From: JAICTV01 sp034666045
GTDB lineage: Bacteria; Planctomycetota; Phycisphaerae; Tepidisphaerales; Tepidisphaeraceae
Direction of reading: 5' to 3'
NCBI GenBank assembly: GCA_034666045.1
Contig: JAXDMN010000199.1
Location: forward strand, 1 to 10,969
Length of the DNA stretch: 10,969 nt
The position numbers and the translations under genes were made by a program. The notes beneath the pieces are model-generated. The model made no database searches, was not told the origin of the DNA, and saw only the letters and a program-made list of their open reading frames with translations. Shown here one piece after another: positions 1 to 7,426 of this stretch. Position 1 is the stretch's first letter. Each line of letters starts with the position of its first letter.

Positions 1-1088
<1,088 letters not shown>

Positions 1089-1092
<4 letters not shown>

Positions 1093-2213
1093 GCAGCCGC
1101 ACCGCCAACGACGACAGGTCGATCAATTACGCGACGCCGCGAGACCTGCGCGACCCCGTCGGCAGCGGTTCGCCGCTGCTTCAGGTGCGCGATCTGCGCA
1201 CGTATTTCCCGATCAAGAAGGGCGTGCTCGGCCGCACGGTCGGCTACGTGAAGGCGGTCGACGGCGTGAGCTTCGACGTCCACGCCGGCAAGACGCTTGG
1301 CCTGGTCGGCGAATCCGGCTGCGGAAAAACGACGGTGGGGCGGACGATTCTCCGACTGACTCCGCCCACCAGCGGCACCGTGCGCTTCAAGGACGAAGAT
1401 TTCTTCGCCTACCGCGGCGAAGAGCTTCGCCGCCTGCGGCGTCACATGCAGATCATCTTCCAGGACCCGGTCAGCAGCCTGAACCCGCGCATGAACGTCG
1501 GCAACATCGTCGGCGAGCCGATCGAAGTGCACGGCATCGCGAAGGGCAAGGAAAAGCGCGACATGGTCGCCGCCCTGCTGGCGCGCGTCGGGCTCGATCC
1601 ATCGTACGCCGCGCGATATCCGCATGAATTTTCCGGCGGTCAGCGCCAGCGCATCGGCATCGCCCGCGCACTCGCGTTGTCGCCCGACTTCATCGTCTGC
1701 GACGAGCCGGTCAGCGCGCTGGACGTGTCGATCCAGTCGCAGATCCTCAACTTGCTCGATGATCTTCAGCGCGAGCGCAACATCGCATACCTCTTCGTCG
1801 CGCATAACCTCGCCGTCGTCGAACATTTTTCTGACGAAGTCGCCGTGATGTATTTGGGAAAAATCGTTGAGAAAGCCAGTTCGAAGGAGCTCTACTCAAA
1901 CCCGAAGCATCCCTACACGATGGCCCTGCTCAGCGCTGTCCCCGCCCCCGATCCGCGTCCCGCACGGCAGCGGATCGTCCTCTCTGGCGAAGTCCCCTCC
2001 CCGAGCAATCCGCCGGGCGGTTGTCCGTTCCACCCGCGCTGCCCCCTGACCCGCCAAGCCGCCGCCGAAGCAAATGCGGCAGACACAATGAGCATCACCC
2101 GCGGCGGCGGCGTGTCATTGCGCGTGCTGCGAAAGTGCGTCCTGGAAATGCCCCCGCTGGAACAGAAGCAGGGCGAACCGGGCCACGTGGCGGCGTGCTG
2201 GGTGACGAAGTGA
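1089..2213 (+). CDS. Peptide/oligopeptide ABC transporter ATPase, DppF/OppF type
   Basis: Second ATPase of the importer, expected to form a heterodimer with the product of the preceding gene under the membrane permeases. GTG start at 1089 gives 374 aa; start and preceding stop overlap as GTGA, so the two are probably translationally coupled. Motifs: Walker A GESGCGKT 74-81, Q-loop Gln125, signature FSGGQRQ 181-187, Walker B FIVCDEP 201-207, D-loop SALD 209-212, H-loop His239 in AHNL (family members often have HDL). The C-terminal peptide-transporter domain starts at HPYTM 274-278 and carries Cys312, Cys318, Cys350 and Cys370, matching the four-cysteine pattern of the first ATPase. About 30 poorly conserved residues precede the ABC domain. 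Substrate unknown. It converges on the metallophosphoesterase with a 24-nt gap and no clear terminator. Confidence 0.95.
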
Positions 2214-2237
2214 TTCGTCCGCAGCGGCGGGTTGTCG

Positions 2238-3128
2238 CTATTCCTGTGCGACGTCCAGCGCCACGAACTTCGTCAACGCCTCCACCAGCTCCTCCATCGA
2301 ATATTCCTTCGCCAAATCGATCGGCAGAAAAACGCCCTGGCTGTGGTCCGATGCGATGATCAGGTGCCGCTCGCCGTTCACGAGGTAGCCGCTTTCCTGC
2401 GGCTGATGGCCGGTGACGATCAGCTTCGCGTTGACGTTCTCCAGAAATTTGGCGCTTCCTTCCGGCGTGATGTGCCGGCCCCAGATGAGCTGATACACGG
2501 GTCCCTTGCGGCGCTGGTAGTCTTCGCCGCTGAGTGGGCGGTCGAAGATCGTGTAATCGAAGCCTTCCATCTGCTCGTCAGTCGGCATGCTGTGACTGAA
2601 GAAGATGCCGGACTGCGTGCGGGCCGCGAGCGGGATCGAAAGCAAGAATTCCGTGATGATCACGTTCATGGCGCTGGCGCGGTCGGCGAAATCGCGCTTC
2701 ACCCCGGCGGTGAAGGCTTCGCACACGCTCAGGCCGCCCTTCATGATCCCTTCGCCGTGGATCTGCGCGAGGTCGTGGTTGGCGAAGAGGAAATGCACCT
2801 GGCTCGGGAAATCGCATTTCAGCTCGGCCGCGCGGTAGAGCATCTCCCAACTGCCTTCGCAGCCCTTCTCGTCGTAGTGATCGCCGTGGATCAGCTCCTG
2901 GAGGATCAGGTGGCGCTGCGGGTTGTTCCCGAGGTCGGCGGCGATGGTGATCTTGCGAAAATTCGTGCGATGATCGTGGATATCGCCGGCGATCCACAAC
3001 TCGCCTTCGCCGGGCAGCACGATCACCTGCTGATCGCGCAGCGGGTCGAGCTGGTTCTCTTCCGTGGCGGCCTGGAAGGTCTCGAGAACCTGGTCTGCGT
3101 CGTACTGCTGCTGCGGCATGGGCTGCAT
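2238..3128 (-). CDS. Calcineurin-like metallophosphoesterase
   Basis: Predicted two-metal phosphoesterase; the substrate cannot be deduced. With ATG 3128 it is 296 aa. The family motifs occur in order: GDIHDH 48-53 (metal ligands Asp49 and His51), HGDHYD 81-86 (Asp83), FANHD 115-119 (Asn117, His118; usual form GNHD), FFSH ending at His179, and TGHQP 239-243 (His241). No signal peptide or membrane segment is visible, so it is probably cytoplasmic. The frame stays open to a TTG at 3206, but those 26 residues look non-conserved and would run into the divergent gene's start. ATG 3119 is an equally possible start; neither ATG has a clear Shine-Dalgarno. The shape, with GDIH at the N-terminal side and a late GHQP, resembles PPP-type phosphatases and diadenosine-polyphosphate hydrolases, but specificity is open. 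Convergent with the ABC ATPases and divergent from the DUF1501 gene. Confidence 0.85.
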   Translation of the reverse strand: MQPMPQQQYDADQVLETFQAATEENQLDPLRDQQVIVLPGEGELWIAGDIHDHRTNFRKITIAADLGNNPQRHLILQELIHGDHYDEKGCEGSWEMLYRAAELKCDFPSQVHFLFANHDLAQIHGEGIMKGGLSVCEAFTAGVKRDFADRASAMNVIITEFLLSIPLAARTQSGIFFSHSMPTDEQMEGFDYTIFDRPLSGEDYQRRKGPVYQLIWGRHITPEGSAKFLENVNAKLIVTGHQPQESGYLVNGERHLIIASDHSQGVFLPIDLAKEYSMEELVEALTKFVALDVAQE

Positions 3129-3183
3129 CTTGCGGGGGCACTGAATTTCCGTCAATTGACATCGTGCGGCAACGCGCGACGAT
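3127..3183. promoter_or_regulatory. Divergent promoter region centred on palindrome GTCAATTGAC
   Basis: The 77-nt gap between two divergent genes holds a perfect 10-bp palindrome, GTCAATTGAC (3151-3160). It supplies back-to-back -35-like boxes. On the plus strand TTGACA (3156-3161, 6/6) is followed after 16 nt by GACGAT (3178-3183, 3/6 to TATAAT). On the minus strand TTGACG (3155-3150, 5/6) is followed after 17 nt by CAAGAT (3132-3127, 3/6). The -35 matches are strong and the -10 matches weak. The palindrome could also be an operator. This is read by eye; no transcription start is known. Confidence 0.4.
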
Positions 3184-3195
3184 TGGAGCCGGTAC

Positions 3196-3200
3196 GAGGA
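3196..3200 (+). promoter_or_regulatory. Shine-Dalgarno GAGGA for the DUF1501 gene
   Basis: GAGGA lies 5 nt before ATG 3206. This favours 3206 over the in-frame ATG at 3200, which the motif would touch, and over the distant start at 3164. ATG 3209 immediately follows and would have 8 nt spacing. Confidence 0.6.
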
Positions 3201-3205
3201 TGACA

Positions 3206-4366
3206 ATGATGCAAGTTTCGCGACGTGAAATGCTGCGGGTCGGGCTCGGCGGTCTCGCCGCCATCAGCTTGGGCGGGACGATGCCGGCGTTCGTTTCCAG
3301 GTTCGCCATCAATCGCGGCGTGATGCGGGCGTCGCCGATCAGCAACGACAATATTCTCGTGATCGTTCAGCTTTCCGGCGGAAATGACGGGCTCAACACG
3401 GTCATTCCCGTTGGCGACGATGCTTACTTCAGCGCTCGTCCCACGATCGGGCTGACCGAGCGTCTGCACGCGCTCGAGAACGGCCTCGCCCTCAATCCCG
3501 CGATGAGCGCGTTCAAAGAGCTGTTCGACGATGGCCGGCTGGCGATCGTCAACGGCTGCGGCTATCCGAACCCGAACCGCTCGCATTTCAAGTCGATGGA
3601 GGTCTGGCACACGGCCGACCCGATGAAGCCGCAGACGAGCGGCTGGCTCGGGCACTACGTCGATCACCTCCGCCGCGGGACGGAGAGTATTTCGTTGCGG
3701 GCGGTCAACATCGGCACGGAACTTCCGCAGGCGCTGGTGGCGGATCACGAAAACGTGCCGTCGATTCCGTCCGTCGACGGTGGGGCGCCGGTGGCGATGG
3801 AATATCTCGCGCGGCAGGCGGCGAACGCCGCCATCGATCCAAATGCCCTCGAGCGCGCCGCCGCGCGCTTTCGCCCGGATGCAGATTATCCCGGCGGACT
3901 TGGCCAACAGCTTCGCCTCATTGCGCAACTCATCACCGCGAACCTCGGCACCAAGATCTTTTATTGCCAGATCAGCGGCTTCGACACGCACGCCAACCAG
4001 CTCGGCCAGCACGAGCGGCTGCTCGGCAACGTCTCGAGCGCGATCGCCGCGTTCACGAACGACATGAAGTCGAAAGGCTTGGGCGAGAAGGTCGCCGTCA
4101 TGTGCTTCAGCGAGTTCGGCCGCCGCGTGCACCAGAACAGTTCCGCGGGCACCGACCACGGCGCCGCGGGACCGATGTTCGTCGTGGGCGGCAACGTGAA
4201 GGGGGGCGTCTATGGCGCGCACCCGTCGCTGACGGATCTCGATGATGGTGATTTGAAGTACACGACCGATTTTCGGCGCGTGTATGCGACGCTGCTCGAC
4301 CGGTGGCTGAACACGAGTTCCAGCGCGATCCTGAAGAACTCGTTCGAACCGATCGCGTTTCTGTAA
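3206..4366 (+). CDS. DUF1501 family protein with Tat signal
   Basis: Exported protein of the DUF1501 family, whose biochemical role is unknown; 386 aa from ATG 3206. The N-terminus has a twin-arginine motif, SRREML (residues 5-10), followed by a hydrophobic stretch 13-24, so folded export by Tat is predicted. Family motifs: LSGGNDGLN 56-64, NPNRSHF 122-128, GFDTHANQ 258-265, FSEFGRR 301-307 and GTDHG 315-319. The Asp/His-rich late motifs resemble metal-binding positions of alkaline-phosphatase-like folds; this is inference. Length is close to full for the family. DUF1501 genes are often found next to DUF1800 or, in planctomycetes, cytochrome-domain partners (DUF1549/DUF1553); none is present here, as the neighbours are a phosphoesterase and an aminotransferase. 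The gene ends with adjacent stops TAA TAG (4364-4369). Confidence 0.92.
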   Translation: MMQVSRREMLRVGLGGLAAISLGGTMPAFVSRFAINRGVMRASPISNDNILVIVQLSGGNDGLNTVIPVGDDAYFSARPTIGLTERLHALENGLALNPAMSAFKELFDDGRLAIVNGCGYPNPNRSHFKSMEVWHTADPMKPQTSGWLGHYVDHLRRGTESISLRAVNIGTELPQALVADHENVPSIPSVDGGAPVAMEYLARQAANAAIDPNALERAAARFRPDADYPGGLGQQLRLIAQLITANLGTKIFYCQISGFDTHANQLGQHERLLGNVSSAIAAFTNDMKSKGLGEKVAVMCFSEFGRRVHQNSSAGTDHGAAGPMFVVGGNVKGGVYGAHPSLTDLDDGDLKYTTDFRRVYATLLDRWLNTSSSAILKNSFEPIAFL

Positions 4367-4429
4367 TAGCTCCCCGAAACTGATTCTTTCGCGATCCAAA
4401 GCCCGATCTGATATCCTGTCTTTGACGTA

Positions 4430-4435
4430 GAAAGG
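4430..4435 (+). promoter_or_regulatory. Shine-Dalgarno GAAAGG for the aminotransferase
   Basis: GAAAGG ends 5 nt before ATG 4441 and supports that start. In the 74-nt gap before it, TATCCT (4412-4417) is a possible -10 box, but no convincing -35 box was found upstream. Confidence 0.5.
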
Positions 4436-4440
4436 CGCCG

Positions 4441-5670
4441 ATGTCAGACCCCGCGGGAAGCTCGCGAACCCAAGCCCTCATCCAGCGCGGAAAGTCAGTC
4501 CTGGTCGGCAATTACGCGCGCCTGCCGTTCGTCATGGAGCGCGGCGAAGGCAGCCTGCTGTGGGACGCCGACGGCCGTCGCTACATCGACCTTTTCGCCG
4601 GCTTCGGCGGGTGCGTGCTGGGGCACTGTCATCCCGAACTTATCCGGGCCGCGACCGAGCAAGCCGCAAAACTCTGGCACGTCGGCAACACGTTTTACAC
4701 CGAGCCGCAGATTGAGTTCGCCGAGCGGCTGAACAAGACCGCCTTCACCGGCCAGGCGTTTTTCTGTCATGGCGGGGCGGACGCGAACGAAGCGGCGATC
4801 AAGCTCGCGCGGCTGCGCGGCATGGCCAACGGCGGCAAGCGCTGGAAGACCGTCAGCCTGCTCAAAAGTTTTCATGGCCGAACGCTCGCGATGATCGCGG
4901 CGACCGGCAACCCGGCCGTGCGCGAAGGCTTCGGTCCGCCGGTGCCCGGGTTCACCAACGTGGAGCCGACGGATTTCGACGCCCTGGTCGCCGCCTGCGA
5001 TGACGAGACCGCGGCCGTGATCATGGAGCCGATCCAGGGTGAGGGCGGCGTGAACGTTTATCCGGACGGGCACGTCGCGCGGATTCGCAATCTCTGCAAC
5101 GAGCGCGGCATCACGCTGATCTTTGACGAAGTGTGGACGGGGGGCGGACGCACCGGGCGATGGTTCGCGCATCAGCACTTCACCGAAAACGGAAAAGTCA
5201 TTGAACCTGAGATCATGACGCTGGGCAAGGCAGTCGGTGGAGGACTCCCGGTCGGTGTCATGTTCGCCAAGCCGCAGATCGCCGCCCTGCTGGTCCCCGG
5301 AAAACACGGCTCGACGCTCGGCGCGAATCCGATCTGCATGGCCGTCGCGCGGACGATCTTCGACGTGATCGAGCGGGAAAAATACGTCGAGCGCGCCGCC
5401 GTCCTCGGCGAGCACGCGATGGCGCGACTCAAGAACGAAAAACGCATCGTCTCAAAAATCGCCGGCGTGCGCGGGCGCGGGTTGATGATCGGCATCGAGT
5501 TGAAAAACGAGCCGCTAAAGCTAGTCGAGAAGGGCCTGGAGAAGGGCGTTGCGATCAACCTGACCGCGAAGAAGGTGATCCGCCTCGCGCCGCCGATCAA
5601 CATCAGTGAGCAGCATTGGAACGACGGGCTTGATCGCGTCGTGGACGTGATCGCCGGGCTTGAAAGCTGA
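4441..5670 (+). CDS. argD: Class III aminotransferase, probably acetylornithine aminotransferase
   Basis: PLP-dependent aminotransferase, 409 aa, the usual ArgD length. ArgD converts N-acetylglutamate semialdehyde and glutamate to N-acetylornithine and 2-oxoglutarate in arginine synthesis, in the cytoplasm. Seen in order: GHCHP 61-65, FHGRT 144-148, EPIQGEGG 196-203, IFDE 227-230 with the PLP-ring Asp229, the Schiff-base lysine Lys263 in TLGKAVGGGLP, HGST 289-292, and RLAPP 381-385 near the C-terminus. Two places differ from the usual ArgD pattern: the phosphate-binding SGAEA segment reads GGADA (111-115), and DEVQTG reads DEVWTG (229-234). Other class III enzymes (ornithine, succinylornithine, 4-aminobutyrate or lysine aminotransferases) share the fold, so the substrate is not certain. 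No other arg gene lies in the window. A lipoprotein gene follows after 10 nt and is probably cotranscribed. Confidence 0.85.
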   Translation: MSDPAGSSRTQALIQRGKSVLVGNYARLPFVMERGEGSLLWDADGRRYIDLFAGFGGCVLGHCHPELIRAATEQAAKLWHVGNTFYTEPQIEFAERLNKTAFTGQAFFCHGGADANEAAIKLARLRGMANGGKRWKTVSLLKSFHGRTLAMIAATGNPAVREGFGPPVPGFTNVEPTDFDALVAACDDETAAVIMEPIQGEGGVNVYPDGHVARIRNLCNERGITLIFDEVWTGGGRTGRWFAHQHFTENGKVIEPEIMTLGKAVGGGLPVGVMFAKPQIAALLVPGKHGSTLGANPICMAVARTIFDVIEREKYVERAAVLGEHAMARLKNEKRIVSKIAGVRGRGLMIGIELKNEPLKLVEKGLEKGVAINLTAKKVIRLAPPINISEQHWNDGLDRVVDVIAGLES

Positions 5671-5680
5671 AGCACACACC

Positions 5681-6586
5681 ATGATGAAGCGAGCATTCAT
5701 TCTGCCGGCGTTGATGCTGAGCCTGACCGCCTGCACACCGCCCCCGGCGCCGCCGGTTCCCCCGACCGCGCCGCCGCAGACGCCGCAGATGAGCGCGCGA
5801 CGATCGATCCAGCGTGGGCAGACGGCGCTGTCGTCGAGCGTCGCGCACGCGGCGGAGGCCGGCAGCGGGCTGCGCGTCGACATCTATCAGTTGCAGGTGC
5901 CGTTCGGCACGATCAGCAGGAACTTCGACTTCTGGAAGCACATCGACGAGAACGCGATCGACGTCGGCACGTACGAAGTGCTCATGAAAAACGGCGTGCG
6001 CGTCGGGCAGGCGCCGGTCGCGGAGTGGGAATATTTCCGCGAGATCATGTCGCAGTACCCTGCGATCACCAAGTCGGCCTCACTCGTCGCGGCCGAGGCG
6101 AAGCCGGTCGAGCTGCCGGTTCGCAAAGAGCTGACCAGCCAGGACCTGTTTTATTTTGATTCCAAAAACGCGCTGCACGGGCAATCGTTCGATGCGTGCG
6201 AGAACATTATCAATGTGACGTTCCAGCAGACGCCGCGCAAGCCGAATGCGATGCGGGTGACGCTTTGTCCGGTCGTTCGCGCCAAGCAGAAGCGGCTCGA
6301 GTGGTCGCCGCTGAACAACGAGATGGAAGTGAACTACACCGCGCCCGAGCGGCTGTACAACCTGAACCTGCGGACGGACGTGGCGCTCGGGAGTTTCCTC
6401 ATCGTCGCGCCGAGCAGCGAATCGACCTGGCGCACGAGCATCGGGAACAATTTCTTCATCACGGAGGGGTCGACGGAGCGGATGGAGAATATTCTGTTGA
6501 TCGTTCCCGCGGAGATGCGGATTGAGCAGGTTCCGACACCGGCGCCGGCGCCCGCGCCGGTAAAGGGTGCGACGAAGAAGAAGTGA
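5681..6586 (+). CDS. Proline-rich lipoprotein of unknown function
   Basis: I do not recognise the family. With ATG 5681 it is 301 aa. A lipoprotein signal is clear: basic MMKR, hydrophobic residues 5-15 and lipobox LTAC with the lipidated Cys18. The mature N-terminus is a proline-rich linker (19-36), followed by a globular region of about 65-282 and a tail rich in alternating Pro-Ala (286-293) that ends in KKK. The globular part starts with LRVDIYQLQVPFG, then NFDFWKHIDE and a NGVRVG segment (104-109); later parts look beta-rich. The mature protein contains Cys173 and Cys196. It should be anchored to a membrane on the outer face of the cytoplasmic membrane or in the outer membrane. It lies 10 nt after the aminotransferase stop without a clear Shine-Dalgarno, so it is probably the second gene of that operon, though a shared function is not obvious. 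A TTG at 5660 was rejected because the lipoprotein signal begins at 5681. Confidence 0.85.
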   Translation: MMKRAFILPALMLSLTACTPPPAPPVPPTAPPQTPQMSARRSIQRGQTALSSSVAHAAEAGSGLRVDIYQLQVPFGTISRNFDFWKHIDENAIDVGTYEVLMKNGVRVGQAPVAEWEYFREIMSQYPAITKSASLVAAEAKPVELPVRKELTSQDLFYFDSKNALHGQSFDACENIINVTFQQTPRKPNAMRVTLCPVVRAKQKRLEWSPLNNEMEVNYTAPERLYNLNLRTDVALGSFLIVAPSSESTWRTSIGNNFFITEGSTERMENILLIVPAEMRIEQVPTPAPAPAPVKGATKKK

Positions 6587-6611
6587 TGCGCTCGCGCGGG
6601 TGGGAAAAGAT

Positions 6612-6706
6612 CCGGGACTTCCGTCCCGGCTTGAAGGGAATCTGAAACGCGCGACGAACGCGCCACGAGAGCGCGATATGCCTTCAAGCCGCGGAGGAAT
6701 CCGCGG
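6612..6706. repeat. Composite inverted-repeat element (two hairpins plus flanking inverted arms)
   Basis: Two 7-bp, 4-nt-loop hairpins frame the element: CCGGGAC-ttcc-GTCCCGG (6612-6629) and CCGCGGA-ggaa-TCCGCGG (6689-6706). Inside them, CGGCTTGAAGG (6627-6637) and CCTTCAAGCCG (6681-6691) are an exact 11-bp inverted pair separated by 43 nt. The long stem and the two short hairpins use some of the same bases, so they are alternative folds. The element fills the convergent lipoprotein-trpF gap and its right end enters the trpF coding end. No T-tract follows, so it is not a typical intrinsic terminator. It looks like a REP/BIME-type repeat unit; copy number in the genome is unknown. Confidence 0.7.
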
Positions 6707-7367
6707 ATGATTTTTCGTCCGCAGCGCGGACGGTTCTCACGAATTCATCGATCAGCTCGCGCGATTTGATCCCGCGCTCGCGCTCGACTCCGCTGCTGAC
6801 GTCTACCGCGAACGGACGCACGCGCCGGACCACGTCCGCAACGTTCTCCGGTTTCAGTCCACCTGCCGCGATCAGCGGAGGGAGATTGTTGAACGCGCCG
6901 GCGCGCTGTGCGTCGATGACTTCGTCCCAGTCGTTTCGCGCGCCCGTGCCGCCTGGTTCGGTTGTTCCGCCCGGTTCCATTACCAGTCCGATGAGGTTCG
7001 TGACGTCGTGCCAGGGTTGCAGCGCCGCCTGCAATTGTCCGCGCACGACGCGGATCGCCTTGATGACGTGCAGGCCGCGCAGGCCGCGGACGTCGTCCGG
7101 TGTTTCGTTGCCGTTGAGTTGAACGACGCGCAGGCCTACGGTCGCGGCAATCTCCGTGATCTTCGGCGGGGGCGAATCGACGAACACGCCGACCGGCGTA
7201 ACGAACGGCGCGACCTGTTCCATGATCAGCATCGCGCGCTCGACAAAAATATTGCGCGGCGACGGGGGGTGAAAGATCATGCCGATCGCGTCCGCCCCGG
7301 CCGCGCACGCCGCCGCCGCGTCTTCCGGTCGCATCACGCCGCAGATTTTGATTCGCGTTCGACGCAT
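6684..7367 (-). CDS. trpF: Phosphoribosylanthranilate isomerase
   Basis: Catalyses the Amadori rearrangement of N-(5'-phosphoribosyl)anthranilate to CdRP in tryptophan synthesis; cytoplasmic TIM barrel. 227 aa from ATG 7367, just before the first strand RIKICG. Seen: KICG 7-10 with catalytic Cys9, GADAIGMIF 24-32 with SPRNI 36-40, VQLNGNE 82-88 (usual QLHG), AAGGL 167-171 for phosphate binding, and AVDVSSGVE 187-195. The segment that normally holds the catalytic Asp before GGTG reads VMEPGGTTEPGGTG (129-142): a Glu seems to stand at that place and EPGGT occurs twice. The last residues, about 221-227, and the stop codon lie within the neighbouring repeat element. ATG 7382 is an alternative start; neither has a Shine-Dalgarno. 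No other trp gene is in the window. Identity is firm; full activity is less so. Confidence 0.92.
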   Translation of the reverse strand: MRRTRIKICGVMRPEDAAAACAAGADAIGMIFHPPSPRNIFVERAMLIMEQVAPFVTPVGVFVDSPPPKITEIAATVGLRVVQLNGNETPDDVRGLRGLHVIKAIRVVRGQLQAALQPWHDVTNLIGLVMEPGGTTEPGGTGARNDWDEVIDAQRAGAFNNLPPLIAAGGLKPENVADVVRRVRPFAVDVSSGVERERGIKSRELIDEFVRTVRAADEKSSADSSAA

Positions 7368-7380
7368 GGTGGCCGCGTCC

Positions 7381-7390
7381 ATTGTAGGAT
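7381..7390. promoter_or_regulatory. Overlapping divergent -10-like boxes between trpF and rhaB
   Basis: On the minus strand TACAAT (7386-7381, 5/6 to TATAAT) ends 13 nt before the trpF ATG at 7367, which would give a leader of only about 6-7 nt. On the plus strand TAGGAT (7385-7390, 4/6) faces rhaB. Matching -35 boxes are poor (TTCGCC for trpF with 18-nt spacing). Tentative. Confidence 0.3.
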
Positions 7391-7407
7391 GTCGCACGCA
7401 AACTGGC

Positions 7408-7415
7408 GAAAGGAG
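7408..7415 (+). promoter_or_regulatory. Shine-Dalgarno GAAAGGAG for rhaB
   Basis: GAAAGGAG ends 11 nt before ATG 7427, a slightly long but usable spacing. It supports the rhaB start, whose product begins directly with the ATPase-fold strand FLAFDLGAESGR. Confidence 0.55.
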
Positions 7416-7426
7416 CGGGCACCACG

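Noticed and set aside
2232..3203. Open frame of 323 codons on the plus strand opposite the metallophosphoesterase
   Set aside because: It mirrors the phosphoesterase in a high-GC codon pattern and has no family motifs, whereas the minus-strand product shows all five phosphoesterase motifs.
3129..3206. TTG start at 3206 for the metallophosphoesterase
   Set aside because: It would overlap the DUF1501 start codon and adds 26 residues of non-conserved appearance across the likely promoter.
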